A stretch of 64,000 nucleotides of DNA from Kaistella soli. Its GTDB lineage: Bacteria; Bacteroidota; Bacteroidia; Flavobacteriales; Weeksellaceae. The position numbers were made by a program, and so were the translations under genes. Where the stretch lies: positions 248,001 to 312,000 of the forward strand of contig NZ_JAHOPF010000002.1 of assembly GCF_019038595.1 (NCBI RefSeq), in the 5' to 3' direction. Of this stretch, positions 17,501-25,864 are shown piece after piece (position 1 is the first letter of the stretch; every line of letters starts with the position of its first letter). The notes below the pieces were generated by a model. It was given only the letters and a program-made list of their open reading frames with translations. It ran no database searches and was not told the origin of the DNA.

Positions 17501-17768
17501 TTGGGAGGCCGGTATTAATGTGGCTTCTTTTGTAGCCTTCACCTGAAAGAACGATGGCTATCGATTTTATCCTGTTATCTCCCACCGTAAAGCTGAATCG
17601 CCCTTCACCGTCGGTAAGAGTGACAAGTTTTGTTTCGGGAACATAGATCCTGATTCCGGGGACAGGCTTTTTCGTGGTGCCGTCCAGCACTACCCCATTC
17701 AGCTGGTGCTGCTGTGCCAGGCTCATCATGCTGCTGCAGATCAGGGGTAATAATAAAAGTTTTTTCAT
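14556..17768 (-). CDS. SusC/RagA family TonB-linked outer membrane protein
   Basis: This 1070-residue TonB-dependent transporter has a signal peptide (MKKLLLLPLICSSMMSLAQ), an N-terminal carboxypeptidase-like extension (VVLDGTTKKPVPGIRIYV), the SusC box in EEISLSTGYQKIPKERATGS, a plug domain (~110-230, MIRGLSTLQGPKTPLIVVD and SSIWGAKAANGVIVITTKG), and a long beta barrel ending in an aromatic C-terminus (YSLGLRAQF). It imports ligand delivered by the SusD-like protein encoded 10 bp downstream. The thioredoxin-like gene lies 13 bp upstream, so all three form an operon. Confidence 0.93.
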   Translation of the reverse strand: MKKLLLLPLICSSMMSLAQQHQLNGVVLDGTTKKPVPGIRIYVPETKLVTLTDGEGRFSFTVGDNRIKSIAIVLSGEGYKRSHINTGLPKQETLTVYLDPHITDIEEISLSTGYQKIPKERATGSFSSVSSQLLQQQVTTNIMDRLPAITSGLSVSTGLTEKGQLMIRGLSTLQGPKTPLIVVDHFPYEGDLSRINPNMVENITVLKDAAASSIWGAKAANGVIVITTKGARFNQPLSVEFTAFTTLGSKPDFGYSKPISSSDFIDVEMQLFKNGYYNSDINSSNHPVLTPVVDLLNREKKGLITHEDAMQQIDRLRLADVRDQYRKYMYLPMENRQYAVNIAGGFPNFSWTSFVGFDDNTGNLGEKYQRLNTRFQNVWKPTDRLTLLTGVQFTNTDSKSGRSAYNTISMKGNWKVPYLEFADSAGNPLIVNADYDQNYKNSLASKGLLDWNYYPLTDWQHNYAKNNTNEIVINAGLNYKLLKGLDADVKYQYQNLNGQTSTLRDGDSYSTRHLINTFAALNTDGTAKFVIPKGGIFDKGNTQTAINNFRGQLNYNTTFGQHQISAIAGGETRSTVTEYEANRFYGYNSNDRSSAVVDYTHDYPNFVTGDYNFIPKNASLRGTRLNFLSFYANGAYTFDKRYTISGSVRRDASNLFGLKTNEQWNPFWSAGLAWNLSNEKFYHLKWLPLVKVRGSYGYNGNIDPAMVAVTTISYDPDLSMYTGGPTARIDQYFNPKLRWEMLGIMNVGIDFEMRNRRISGSFEYYAKKGRNLFGRAPIDYTTGITTLLWNVAGMNGHGVDVVLNTKNIDRIFKWNTIFNFSHNKDEVTDYYLPNTLASNFVPAAGTTAPISGIVGLPVYSVFAYKWAGLDPNTGEARGYLNGEISKDYTKIMASNKGIEDLQFFGSAVPTNFGSFINSLQYRQFSCDIGITYKLGYWFRRNSINYTTLITGRDGHSDFAKRWKKPGDELVTDVPSAAFVSNSSRDAFYNGSEVLVEKGDHIRLQYFNLGYNFKQEVLSDLNIKSLHLYCSLSNLGLIWKANKADIDPDYNWGTYSLKPVTTYSLGLRAQF

Positions 17769-17781
17769 AATAGGCTTGGTT

Positions 17782-19071
17782 TTAAAGTTTTTTATCTTGA
17801 ATAACGAGTACGGTCAGCTCACGTGCGGTCTCTTCCAGAGCCAGATCGTAGGCAGCGAGTTCTTTCTGCAGCATTTGTAAGTCTTTTACCGCAGAAAAAT
17901 GAAGATCTACCTTCCCTTTATAACCCGTCTCGTCAATAACAGGAAGCGGGGTAAGATCTTTTGTGGCATTTATCGGAGAAAGCATAAAGTCCAGCGTAGC
18001 GTTCTGCAATACTGAAGGACTTTTTAGGAAAGCATCAATAAACACCCCGCCCTTTGTTGCGATCTTATCTTTAGAAGAGGTCCTTTTGAGCACCAGGCAA
18101 CGCATCGCTTTTTTCTGAATAGTGGCGGTATAGTTTGTATTTTCATTAATCATCCTCAACATTCGGGGATAAAGCGAATCCGACTCTGTTTTAGGAACCA
18201 GATAGTCGACTGTGTACAATCGGGACTCCATCGCAGCGTCAGTCGTAAAATCAATAGCTTCAGGTTGATTAACCAAATTAATGATGCGTTTCACATTCAG
18301 TTTTTCGCCTTGCTGATTAAATATTTCCTGAGCAACTGCTCGGTAAATCTCCAGTAAAGAAAGATTGGTAAATTGTCTTCCATAGGTTTTGCCGTGCTCC
18401 CGATGAAATCTGGTACCGGATGCGAGTCCTCTCATTCTGCCTTTACCAAAAAAAGTATAGTGATTCAGTACAAAACCTTTTTCGAGAGTAAGGTCGGGCG
18501 ATATCATCAGCGGTCCATCATCATCCCGCTGCACTACGGTCTGCAGGGACGACTGGCTACCTCGGAGTATTTCCGCAACCGTATTTTCGGTTACCTGATC
18601 ACCATCCGTAGTGTTCAGTAGCTTACCGTCTCTGATCCATACGACAAAGGGAACACCCACATGTGGAAACAGCTTCTTCAAGAGCTGATCACCCACCACC
18701 GAATGTAGCGATGCGAACCGCTGTCCGTTTTTCGATGCGAAAAACTTCTCCAGAGCAGGCCGGTCCTGGCTGGTCACAGGGATTATTTTCACCCGGTCTC
18801 CGTATTGTTTCTGCAGGGCTTCCATCTTCGGGAATCCCTGCAGGCACGCGCTGCACCAGGTATTCCAAAAGTCCAGTAGGATCAGTTTTTCTTTCTCGGC
18901 CCCCAGTGTCATGGTTTTCTGCGGGCTGTTGACGATCTGAAGCGGGGTGCTCCACACTTCATCGGGGACGGCGGCCCCAATCTTTAAGGCTTTGAGCTGC
19001 GCAGGAACCTGCAGGAACAGCATTGCCAGGAATAACAGGGAAAGGATTCCCCTGCAAAACTTTTTTTTCAT
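17782..19071 (-). CDS. TlpA-like thioredoxin-fold protein with long C-terminal domain
   Basis: The 429-residue exported protein (signal peptide to ~residue 25) carries a TlpA/thioredoxin fold in residues ~35-170 with the redox motif FWNTWCSACLQGFP (Cys73, Cys76) and cis-Pro region GVPFVVWI. Residues ~175-429 form an additional domain that I do not recognise. It should act as a periplasmic thiol reductase or isomerase. It heads the operon with SusC and SusD and faces the MauE-like and DUF6520-like genes, which suggests that redox processing and uptake of a cysteine-bearing ligand are linked (inference). Confidence 0.8.
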   Translation of the reverse strand: MKKKFCRGILSLLFLAMLFLQVPAQLKALKIGAAVPDEVWSTPLQIVNSPQKTMTLGAEKEKLILLDFWNTWCSACLQGFPKMEALQKQYGDRVKIIPVTSQDRPALEKFFASKNGQRFASLHSVVGDQLLKKLFPHVGVPFVVWIRDGKLLNTTDGDQVTENTVAEILRGSQSSLQTVVQRDDDGPLMISPDLTLEKGFVLNHYTFFGKGRMRGLASGTRFHREHGKTYGRQFTNLSLLEIYRAVAQEIFNQQGEKLNVKRIINLVNQPEAIDFTTDAAMESRLYTVDYLVPKTESDSLYPRMLRMINENTNYTATIQKKAMRCLVLKRTSSKDKIATKGGVFIDAFLKSPSVLQNATLDFMLSPINATKDLTPLPVIDETGYKGKVDLHFSAVKDLQMLQKELAAYDLALEETARELTVLVIQDKKL

Positions 19072-19103
19072 AGTTTTGTTTTTTAATTGGTTAGTTCATT
19101 TTT

Positions 19104-19120
19104 GTACTGATCATTAGTAC
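19104..19120. promoter_or_regulatory. Imperfect palindrome upstream of the TlpA-SusC-SusD operon
   Basis: GTACTGATCATTAGTAC (arms GTACT/AGTAC, 14 of 17 positions symmetric) lies 33-49 bp upstream of the operon's first ATG. It is a possible operator; no regulator is assigned. Confidence 0.3.
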
Positions 19121-19372
19121 TGCTCTTTCCTGTCGGGTCTGCAAACTTTAGGGAAAGGGCTTTTTATTTTGCTGGATGTTGGGTCTTGGATGCTGGATTC
19201 CAGGGTACTCATCATTCAAACCATCATCACATCATCTGCTTTTTACTTGTTTCTTTTTACTTTTATCTTTTTACTTTTATCTTTTTCCCTGCCTGTGGCT
19301 TCGGCTTCACTCAGCCACCGAAACCATTACTCATTACTCATTACTCATTACTCATTGCTCATGATATCCCTC

Positions 19373-19440
19373 GGATTGCCTTAGGGGAGAGCGGTGTAGA
19401 AACCTATGAAGAGGGGCACTCTCCCGCTAAAGACACATCC
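19373..19440. repeat. Dispersed hairpin repeat A, copy 1
   Basis: GGATTGCCTTAGGGGAGAGC...CACTCTCCCGCTAAAGACACATCC forms an imperfect stem. Relative to the other copies the stem reads GAGAG/CTCTC instead of GAAAG/CTTTC, a paired change. Confidence 0.6.
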
Positions 19441-19504
19441 TTTATATTTTTGCTTGTTTTTTTTCTATTATACCCTCTTTTCACATCGGAGATTTTTTTA
19501 AATT

Positions 19505-19737
19505 GACCTAGGAGATTTTTGCGTTAAGAAAAATTTTAATTATTTCCTGAAAAAATCTTCAACTGTCAGGCATAAAAATCCCCCCTGTTTGAGTGGCGGC
19601 AATGGACTTAATACAAAAGAACCTATTATCTTTCCGCCCGAGTTCTGGGGATTTTCTTAGAAATAATTGGAATTTTTTAGCAAAAAGATCCAAGTCTTGA
19701 TTTTTTTGTTTCTTTTTTCATCAAGGAAAAAAGAATG
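19505..19737. repeat. Dispersed structured repeat B, copy 1 (~230 bp)
   Basis: The unit runs from GACCTAGGAGATTTTTGCG to the end of CATCAAGGAAAAAAGAATG. Internal complementary blocks are AAAATCCCC/GGGGATTTT, GGCGG/CCGCC, and CTTGAT/ATCAAG near the right end. Related copies lie at 20171-20428, 38604-38836 and 38984-39236. Confidence 0.65.
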
Positions 19738-19744
19738 AAATCCC

Positions 19745-19815
19745 GGATTGCCTTAGGGGAAAGCGAAACACAAATGATGAAAAATAAAAACTGCTTTCCC
19801 GCTAACGACCAATCC
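19745..19815. repeat. Dispersed hairpin repeat A, copy 2
   Basis: GGATTGCCTTAGGGGAAAGC pairs with GCTTTCCCGCTAACGACCAATCC; the loop holds GAAACACAAATGATGAAAAA. It directly follows repeat B copy 1. Confidence 0.65.
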
Positions 19816-19845
19816 TTTTAAACCTGCATTACATCCAAACCTACA

Positions 19846-19998
19846 TCACTCTGTATTTACTTCTTCATAAAACCGTTCTGCACACAGATCGAGCAGCTCA
19901 TTAGTTTCCTTGATCTCCTTTCTGAGCTCCACCACCCAAACTGCCAATAAAACGATCAGTATTGAAGCGATGATGTTGTAAATCTTAAGTGTTTTCAT
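19846..19998 (-). CDS. Small single-pass membrane protein, 50 residues
   Basis: The ORF encodes MKTLKIYNIIASILIVLLAV followed by WVVELRKEIKETNELLDL and ends EEVNTE. One membrane helix (residues ~7-24) is followed by a charged, probably coiled-coil tail of about 25 residues. The ATG at 19998 is preceded by a purine-rich AAGAAAAAAACC stretch. The amphipathic tail and normal codon pattern make it look real. It stands alone in a repeat field, and I recognise no family. Confidence 0.55.
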   Translation of the reverse strand: MKTLKIYNIIASILIVLLAVWVVELRKEIKETNELLDLCAERFYEEVNTE

Positions 19999-20170
19999 GG
20001 TTTTTTTCTTTCAAGAAGAGTTGATCTATTGATAAATATTGCTTTCCATTATTTTAAATATCAGAGGTTACATTATTTAAATATTACGTTATAAATCCCG
20101 CTTTCAATAAAAAACCACCGACCTACGGGTCTTCTATGATAATTATTACATGCCTCCCGATAAAACCCCC

Positions 20171-20428
20171 GACCTAGGAGATTTTTGCGTGAAGAAAAAC
20201 TGATGTTTCTTCCGAAACTTCCTTTACACTCAGCAGGTATAAAAATCCCCCTGTTTGAGTGGTGGCAATACACTTCACGCAGCGCCGCTCTACTTCCGAC
20301 CGCCCGAAACCGCTTGCGGTTCGACGACCGAAGAGAGTCAATTTGGGGATTTTCCTGGAAGAAACAGCAGTTTTTTAGCAAAAAGATCCAGTCTTGATTT
20401 TTTGGTTCATTTTGCATCAAGGCAAACC
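20171..20428. repeat. Dispersed structured repeat B, copy 2
   Basis: This has the same ends as copy 1 (GACCTAGGAGATTTTTGCG; GTCTTGAT...GCATCAAGG) with a longer, diverged centre around 20270-20345 that still keeps AAAATCCCC/GGGGATTTT. Confidence 0.65.
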
Positions 20429-20836
20429 TAACGCAGTGGTTCGACGAAGTCAAAAGAACTAAAGCCCTTTTAGCAAAACGAAGTACGAGTTTCGCCGATT
20501 CCGTTAAAAAAACAATAAGGATGAGGCAATAAATCCAAGTCTTGATTTTTTTGTTTCTTTTTTCATCAAGGAAAAAAGAATGAAAATCTACCCTTCATCT
20601 TCACTGCTCTTTTATGGTGGAAATTCTCAAATACTTTTCATGAACTCCTCATGAGCTATCCATGAAGCATCCATGAAGCATCTACGGAGCATCCCTGTTT
20701 TCTGTCAGGTAATGCTTTTACCCATGGCTCTTTTTTACGTTGGGCTTTTCCCTGTCTCTGGCTTCGGCCCCGCTCAGCCACCGGAACCATTACTTATTAC
20801 TCATTACTCATTACTCATTACTGATGGAATACCCTC

Positions 20837-20906
20837 GGATTGCCTTAGGGGAAAGCGAAACACAAATGATGAAAAATAAAATAGCTTTCCCGCTAAAGAC
20901 CAATCC
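20837..20906. repeat. Dispersed hairpin repeat A, copy 3
   Basis: GGATTGCCTTAGGGGAAAGC...GCTTTCCCGCTAAAGACCAATCC, nearly identical to copy 2 and preceded by an ATTACTCATT tract, as copies 1 and 4 are. Confidence 0.65.
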
Positions 20907-21076
20907 TTTCTTATCTACTTCTAAACTCCTTGGCGATTGAGCTGAGCCGAAATCACCTTCAATGTGGCTTCGACTGCGCTCAGCCACCGGAACCTTTACT
21001 TATTGCTCATTACTCATTACTTATTGCTCATTACTAATTACTTATTGCTCATTACTAATTACTCATGATATCCCTC

Positions 21077-21135
21077 GGATTGCCTTAGGGGAAAGCAACA
21101 TCAATTAAAAACGCTTTCCCGCTAAGAACAAATCC
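21077..21135. repeat. Dispersed hairpin repeat A, copy 4
   Basis: The shortest copy: GGATTGCCTTAGGGGAAAGC, a ~16-bp loop, GCTTTCCCGCTAAGAACAAATCC. The stem arms are kept while the loop is shortened. Confidence 0.65.
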
Positions 21136-21355
21136 TTCTGAAGAGAATTGATATGAATGTAAGGTTCTCTTTATGAGGTATCGGTGATGATTATTGCTGT
21201 TTTCATATTTAAGATCTTGGATTGGATGCCGGATGTTTTTCCGTTTCCGACACTTTATAGCCAGCATATTTCGTCAGTAAGCCCTGGGGCCGCAATGGCG
21301 GGTAACCATTGTTCATGTCATTCAGAATGATCCCTGTCATTCCAGGCGGAGTTAT

Positions 21356-21510
21356 CATTCCGAGCGAAGCGAGGAATCTCTTTCGCAAAGCGAAAGCAAA
21401 ACATCCAGCTTCCATCACCCCGCACCCAGCATACCTGTCATTCCGAGCAAAGCGAGGAATCTCCTCTGTCATTCCGAGCAAAGCGAGGAATCTCTTTTGC
21501 GCAGCAAAAG
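21356..21510. repeat. CATTCCGAGC(G/A)AAGCGAGGAATCTC repeats, three copies
   Basis: Copies start at 21356, 21439 and 21470. Two are followed by a small hairpin (TTTCGCAAAGCGAAA; TTTTGCGCAGCAAAA). These units are widespread in Bacteroidota spacers. No gene is involved. Confidence 0.65.
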
Positions 21511-22189
21511 CCAAACATCCAGCTTCCAGCATCCAGCACCCAGCATTTCAAAAAACCAACACTCTCCCACTTCACCCACCTTTCATCTTCATTTGTATAA
21601 TCGGAATAAACAACCTATTTTTAACGTACCAGTTTTTAAAGTTCCTTACTCCTACACTCAGGCTCCATCAAAGGGCTTTGGTGTGCTTAAGGGCTGTTGT
21701 ATTGAAAAGATTCTGTGTGGCATTGGGCTGCACAAAACCTTACCCTCTCACGGCAGTGAGGAGCGTTGGCGTTCTTTTATCTCCTGATGGGTATCGGGAG
21801 ACTGGTGGTGAGAACCTTCACGTTTCTAATTTTAAGGAGGAAAGTAGGTAAATGTCGTTCTCATAATATCGTTTAGATTTTTAAATTATGAGTCCAAAGA
21901 AAAGTGCTATAAATAAAATAGCGGAGGATAACCCCTTACCTTCCACTGCCAAACGGGCACGACCAAGCGCCACAGACACAGCTTCCAGCAAGGGACTATC
22001 CCCCGCATTTTGCAAATGTACAAAATCAACGGGGAATTAAATTCCCTTGGGTTCCGTGTCTTAAAATTGGTCGTTTAGTTTGGCGGAACTCATTAGTTAC
22101 TCATAGAATATCTATAACTAACTGAAACAAAGATACAAATTAAATCGTAATAAGCAAATTTTACTTACAATATTTAACAATTAAAGATT

Positions 22190-22711
22190 TTGATTACAGA
22201 AAACAATAGAATCAGGGCTATAATAAAACAATACCGTGAACATTATAAGTTTACGCAGAATGAAATTGCAAAACTCTCTGGATTAACCCAAAGTGCTTAT
22301 AGCGCAATAGAAATAGCAAAGGGCAACATTGATTTTGATAAGACAAACTATATTGCTCAAGCATATGGAATAAAACTTTGGGACTTCATTAATCCTAGTA
22401 CAACAATTCCGGAAATCAAAAATCTACCCAACGCCACTAGAGCAATCGCATTGTTAAATAAGGATAAAATTATTTCAATTGCAAAAACCGATATTAATCT
22501 ACCCGAAAGAATCATGACAATTCTAAACTCTAATAAACTTTCTGAGCAATTTACTTCTTCTGACATTTGGAAAATGCTGCCAATAGAAGTTAGGGATTTT
22601 ATAAAAACAACGAGGGTCACGGACGCAATTTCTAGAGAAGCATTTAGGAATGTTATCGCCTTTACTGGACAAAAACGTGGCAAAGAGAAGGTGTACCAAA
22701 AGATTAAGTAA
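22190..22711 (+). CDS. XRE family helix-turn-helix regulator
   Basis: The 173-residue protein is read from a TTG start, since no ATG precedes the HTH. The N-terminal ~65 residues form a Cro/C1-type HTH: FTQNEIAKLSGLTQSAYSAI, then the typical KGNIDFDKTNYIAQAYGI helix. The C-terminal ~100 residues are unfamiliar (ITITAKTDINLPERIMTIL-like helices) and end in a basic tail. It opens the A+T-rich block that carries the GHKL ATPases and may control it. Such regulators often govern defence or mobile modules. Confidence 0.75.
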   Translation: MITENNRIRAIIKQYREHYKFTQNEIAKLSGLTQSAYSAIEIAKGNIDFDKTNYIAQAYGIKLWDFINPSTTIPEIKNLPNATRAIALLNKDKIISIAKTDINLPERIMTILNSNKLSEQFTSSDIWKMLPIEVRDFIKTTRVTDAISREAFRNVIAFTGQKRGKEKVYQKIK

Positions 22712-22903
22712 TTATATCATGCAAATAGAAACATTTCTTCTATCTACATTTTTTGCTTTTACGGGAAACCGTAATTGGGATTGAAAAGTTGTTTGTATTC
22801 TAGACTTCAAGAAAAAAACACATTGGTAAATATGCATTATTTCTAAGTGAACATGCTTATTTTATTCTATATAAAAGTTTGTAAATTTTAAACAGAACTC
22901 AAA

Positions 22904-23581
22904 ATGATATACATAATTCCTACCAAAGGAGGTTTAGGAGTAGAAGTATGGGGAACATACGACGATTTAAGCAATTTCTATAATGTTATTGGTAAATTTT
23001 GGAATAACAAAGATAAATTAACTAAAAAAGGATTCGACAATAGAGATAATCTAATTAGTGGTTTTTCTTATGAGATACGGAAATCAAAAGACGGAAATAG
23101 ACTTAAGAGAAATAGTAGTCATTTTTCTTTTGAAGAACAAAAACATTATGGTGTCCAAATATCTTGGGTACATTTTCTGTTTTCATTAACTGCGTTAAAA
23201 TTCAATATGAGATATTGTGAAACTAACAAATTTGATATTTCACAAATTCTATTAATCGAATTTTGGCTGGAAAAAGCTATGATTAGTTATGATGAAATTG
23301 GAGCTAAGAACTTAATTGGATTTATAGAAGATGGATTATACGGAGGAAATAATCATATTTATCAATGTATGAGGAGCGTAAATTTAGATTTTTTTATTCT
23401 TGGCGGCGGAAAAAGAGCTTTTAGAAAATTGCCCGACTTATTAAAAAGAGGGGTTTATTATACAGATGAATATAAGGACTATTTAAAATTTTTAGAAGAA
23501 GAAGCAAAAAAATTAAACTGTGAAATATCAGAACTTGAATTAAGCGATGATGATTTTGATTATGAAAATTTGAAATGGTAA
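22904..23581 (+). CDS. Hypothetical protein, DUF6904-like
   Basis: The 225-residue protein begins MIYIIPTKGGLGVEVWGTYD, which I associate from memory with DUF6904 proteins. It is a soluble alpha/beta protein with an acidic C-terminus (ELELSDDDFDYENLKW). No catalytic motif is visible. It lies between an XRE regulator and a GHKL ATPase-nuclease in the same orientation, with spacers of ~120-190 bp, so it may belong to the same defence block. The very low G+C is shared with its neighbours. Confidence 0.55.
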   Translation: MIYIIPTKGGLGVEVWGTYDDLSNFYNVIGKFWNNKDKLTKKGFDNRDNLISGFSYEIRKSKDGNRLKRNSSHFSFEEQKHYGVQISWVHFLFSLTALKFNMRYCETNKFDISQILLIEFWLEKAMISYDEIGAKNLIGFIEDGLYGGNNHIYQCMRSVNLDFFILGGGKRAFRKLPDLLKRGVYYTDEYKDYLKFLEEEAKKLNCEISELELSDDDFDYENLKW

Positions 23582-23703
23582 AAAAATAGAAAGAGAGTTG
23601 TGACTTTTTGTTTATAGAGTACTTCATAAATATTATATACTAAATAATTAGTACTTTGCTTATGGATAAATATTCCCTCAATATTTATAAAAAACAAATC
23701 TAA

Positions 23704-25617
23704 ATGAATAACGAAAACATTGTACAAGGTTTATTATTTGAGGAAGATTACCTAATCAGAACATTAGGAAACCTTGCTAATTCGCCAGAAATCGCATTGA
23801 CAGAGCTAGTTGCAAATGCTTGGGATGCTGGTGCAACTACGGTAGATATTTTTATTCCTGAAGAGAAAGGCCAAAACTTGATTATTGAAGATAATGGAGT
23901 TGGACTTACCACAGAGGAATTTTATAACCGGTGGATGAAATTAGGCTATAACAGAATTAAACATCAAGGTAAAAAAGTTACGTTTCCTAAGGGCATTGAT
24001 CTGCAAAGATATGCATACGGACGAAATGGAGTTGGAAGACATGGAATGCTTTGTTTTAATGAAATATACGAGGTCATCACAAACAAGGAGGGAAAGGAAT
24101 CACATTTTGTTATTACAACAAAAAGCGAAAAGGAACCTTTCATCATTAAATCGGAAAATTTCAAAAATTCAAAAACCACAGGAACAAAACTTGTTGTACA
24201 AGTTCAAAAAAATCTCCCCAAAGCCGAGCAAATCTTGGAAGTAATCTCAGCTAGATTCCTTCACGATCCAAAATTTACCGTTTCTATCAATAGACAAACC
24301 ATTCAATTAGAAGAGCATAATGGTCTACTTTTTACTGAAGAGGCGAACATTGACAAAATTAAGCTGAAAATTCACCTAATAGATTCTAAAAAAAGTAGAA
24401 AATCAACTCTATATCAAGGTATCGCATTTTGGCAAGGAGGTCGTCTGGTCGGAGAACCGTCTTGGATAGTAGGAAAAAACATGGTTCTTGACGGTCGAAC
24501 AAAGCATGCTAAAAGATATTCAGTTGTTGTTGAAACAAATGACTTAGCAGAATACATTAGGGAAGATTGGACTGGTTTTAAGAATCAAAAAGAGCTTGAT
24601 AAGGTTTTTGATAAAGTAGATGAAATAGTCCAAAAAATGTTTTCGAGGATTGCATTAGAAAATATTGAAGAAACTACAAAACAAATTAAAGATGAGTACA
24701 GAGAAGAATACGGTTCATTAAGTCCTCTTGGAAAATATGAATTCAATGAAGTTATAGAAAAATTAGCGCTAAATAATCCTACAGCAAGACAAGAAGCAAT
24801 AAATTTAGCGGTAGAGACCGTTATTAGTTTAGAAAAAACTAGAAGTGGTAGTGAGCTTTTGCTCAAACTGTCTGTACTTACCGATGAGGATATCGACGGT
24901 TTGAATCAATTGCTTGATAAATGGTCTATTAAAGATGCACTTACAGTCCTTGATGAAATTGACAACAGAATTTCTGTAATTGAGGCTATCAGAAAATTAG
25001 GGAATGACAAAAGTGTTGATGAGCTTCATGTTTTGCATCCTTTGATTGCGAGTGCTAGATGGATATTTGGACCTGAATTTGATTCTCCAGAATATTCTTC
25101 GAATAACCAACTACACACAACGATTGAAAAAGTATTCGGGAATAAAATCAATAAGGAGGTATTTAAAAATTACAGAAAGAGACCTGATATCGTTGTTAAA
25201 GGAGACTCAACCTTTTCGATAACAGGCACCCAAAAGATTGATAATGAGAGTCAACTTAATACCACAGACAGAATTCTCATAATTGAGTTAAAAAGAGGTG
25301 GTTTTAAATTAAGTAGAGATGAGCGAAATCAAGCCGTAAATTATGTAGAAGATTTTCTTGGTAGCGGAACTATTATAGGAATGCCTTATATAAACGCATT
25401 TGTTGTGGGAGAAACGTTTAGTGAGAAAATTCAGCCAATACAGTCTATTAAAGATGAACATGGAAAGGAAAACGGCAAGGTTCAAATCTGCTTATTTTCT
25501 CAAATCGTAGATACGGCAGAAGCCAGACTTTTTAACTTAAGAAAAAGGCTGAACGAAAGGTACGACGACATTCCTGGGATGGAACTATATCACCGTCAGT
25601 CGAAATTTGCCTTATAA
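23704..25617 (+). CDS. GHKL (MORC/Hsp90-like) ATPase fused to a PD-(D/E)xK nuclease-like domain
   Basis: The 637-residue protein has an N-terminal GHKL ATPase: LTELVANAWDAGA (N box, ~36-48), IIEDNGVGL (G1, ~60-68) and YGRNGVGRHGMLCF (lid/G2, ~103-116). A transducer-like domain follows (to ~300), then a helical region, and a C-terminal domain with RPDIVV (Asp495) and IIELKRGGF (Glu528-x-Lys530), the D...ExK core of a restriction-like nuclease. ATP-driven clamping coupled to DNA cutting is the expected action, as in MORC-like proteins of prokaryotic conflict systems. It faces, tail to tail, an operon with another MORC-like protein. The nuclease call rests on motifs only. Confidence 0.75.
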   Translation: MNNENIVQGLLFEEDYLIRTLGNLANSPEIALTELVANAWDAGATTVDIFIPEEKGQNLIIEDNGVGLTTEEFYNRWMKLGYNRIKHQGKKVTFPKGIDLQRYAYGRNGVGRHGMLCFNEIYEVITNKEGKESHFVITTKSEKEPFIIKSENFKNSKTTGTKLVVQVQKNLPKAEQILEVISARFLHDPKFTVSINRQTIQLEEHNGLLFTEEANIDKIKLKIHLIDSKKSRKSTLYQGIAFWQGGRLVGEPSWIVGKNMVLDGRTKHAKRYSVVVETNDLAEYIREDWTGFKNQKELDKVFDKVDEIVQKMFSRIALENIEETTKQIKDEYREEYGSLSPLGKYEFNEVIEKLALNNPTARQEAINLAVETVISLEKTRSGSELLLKLSVLTDEDIDGLNQLLDKWSIKDALTVLDEIDNRISVIEAIRKLGNDKSVDELHVLHPLIASARWIFGPEFDSPEYSSNNQLHTTIEKVFGNKINKEVFKNYRKRPDIVVKGDSTFSITGTQKIDNESQLNTTDRILIIELKRGGFKLSRDERNQAVNYVEDFLGSGTIIGMPYINAFVVGETFSEKIQPIQSIKDEHGKENGKVQICLFSQIVDTAEARLFNLRKRLNERYDDIPGMELYHRQSKFAL

Positions 25618-25864
25618 TAAACAGCGCGATAGACTTTTTTTGAAAGTTTTTATAATAACTCGAAAGAATATTTTGTTTTAAATAGCACTGATTGTAAAGA
25701 AGAGGAAGAATTCCACTTTGAAGTTTATCCAATTGTAGCCAATAACTTTTAATTCTGCAATTTTATTTGCGTCAAATTGTGAGTTTTTAAATCAAAAACA
25801 CAAATTTTCTATACTCTCGTAGGTAGCAATCACACCGTAATCTTGCAATATCAAGAAAAAATCT

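Larger units (their letters stand above)
20000..22189. other. Gene-poor repeat field
   Basis: About 2.2 kb without a supported gene. It holds repeat B copy 2, a lone right end of repeat B (20529-20581), repeat A copies 3 and 4, ATTACTCATT microsatellite-like tracts (20795-20822, 20996-21065) and three copies of CATTCCGAGCGAAGCGAGGAATCTC. The only possible coding frame is a 50-codon ORF at 21888-22040 (MSPKKSAINKIAEDNPLPST), which I cannot support further. Confidence 0.6.

Noticed and set aside
21888-22040. 50-codon ORF MSPKKSAINKIAEDNPLPST...
   Set aside because: No ribosome binding site, signal or family; Ser/Thr/Lys-rich low complexity in a gene-poor field. Possible but unsupported.
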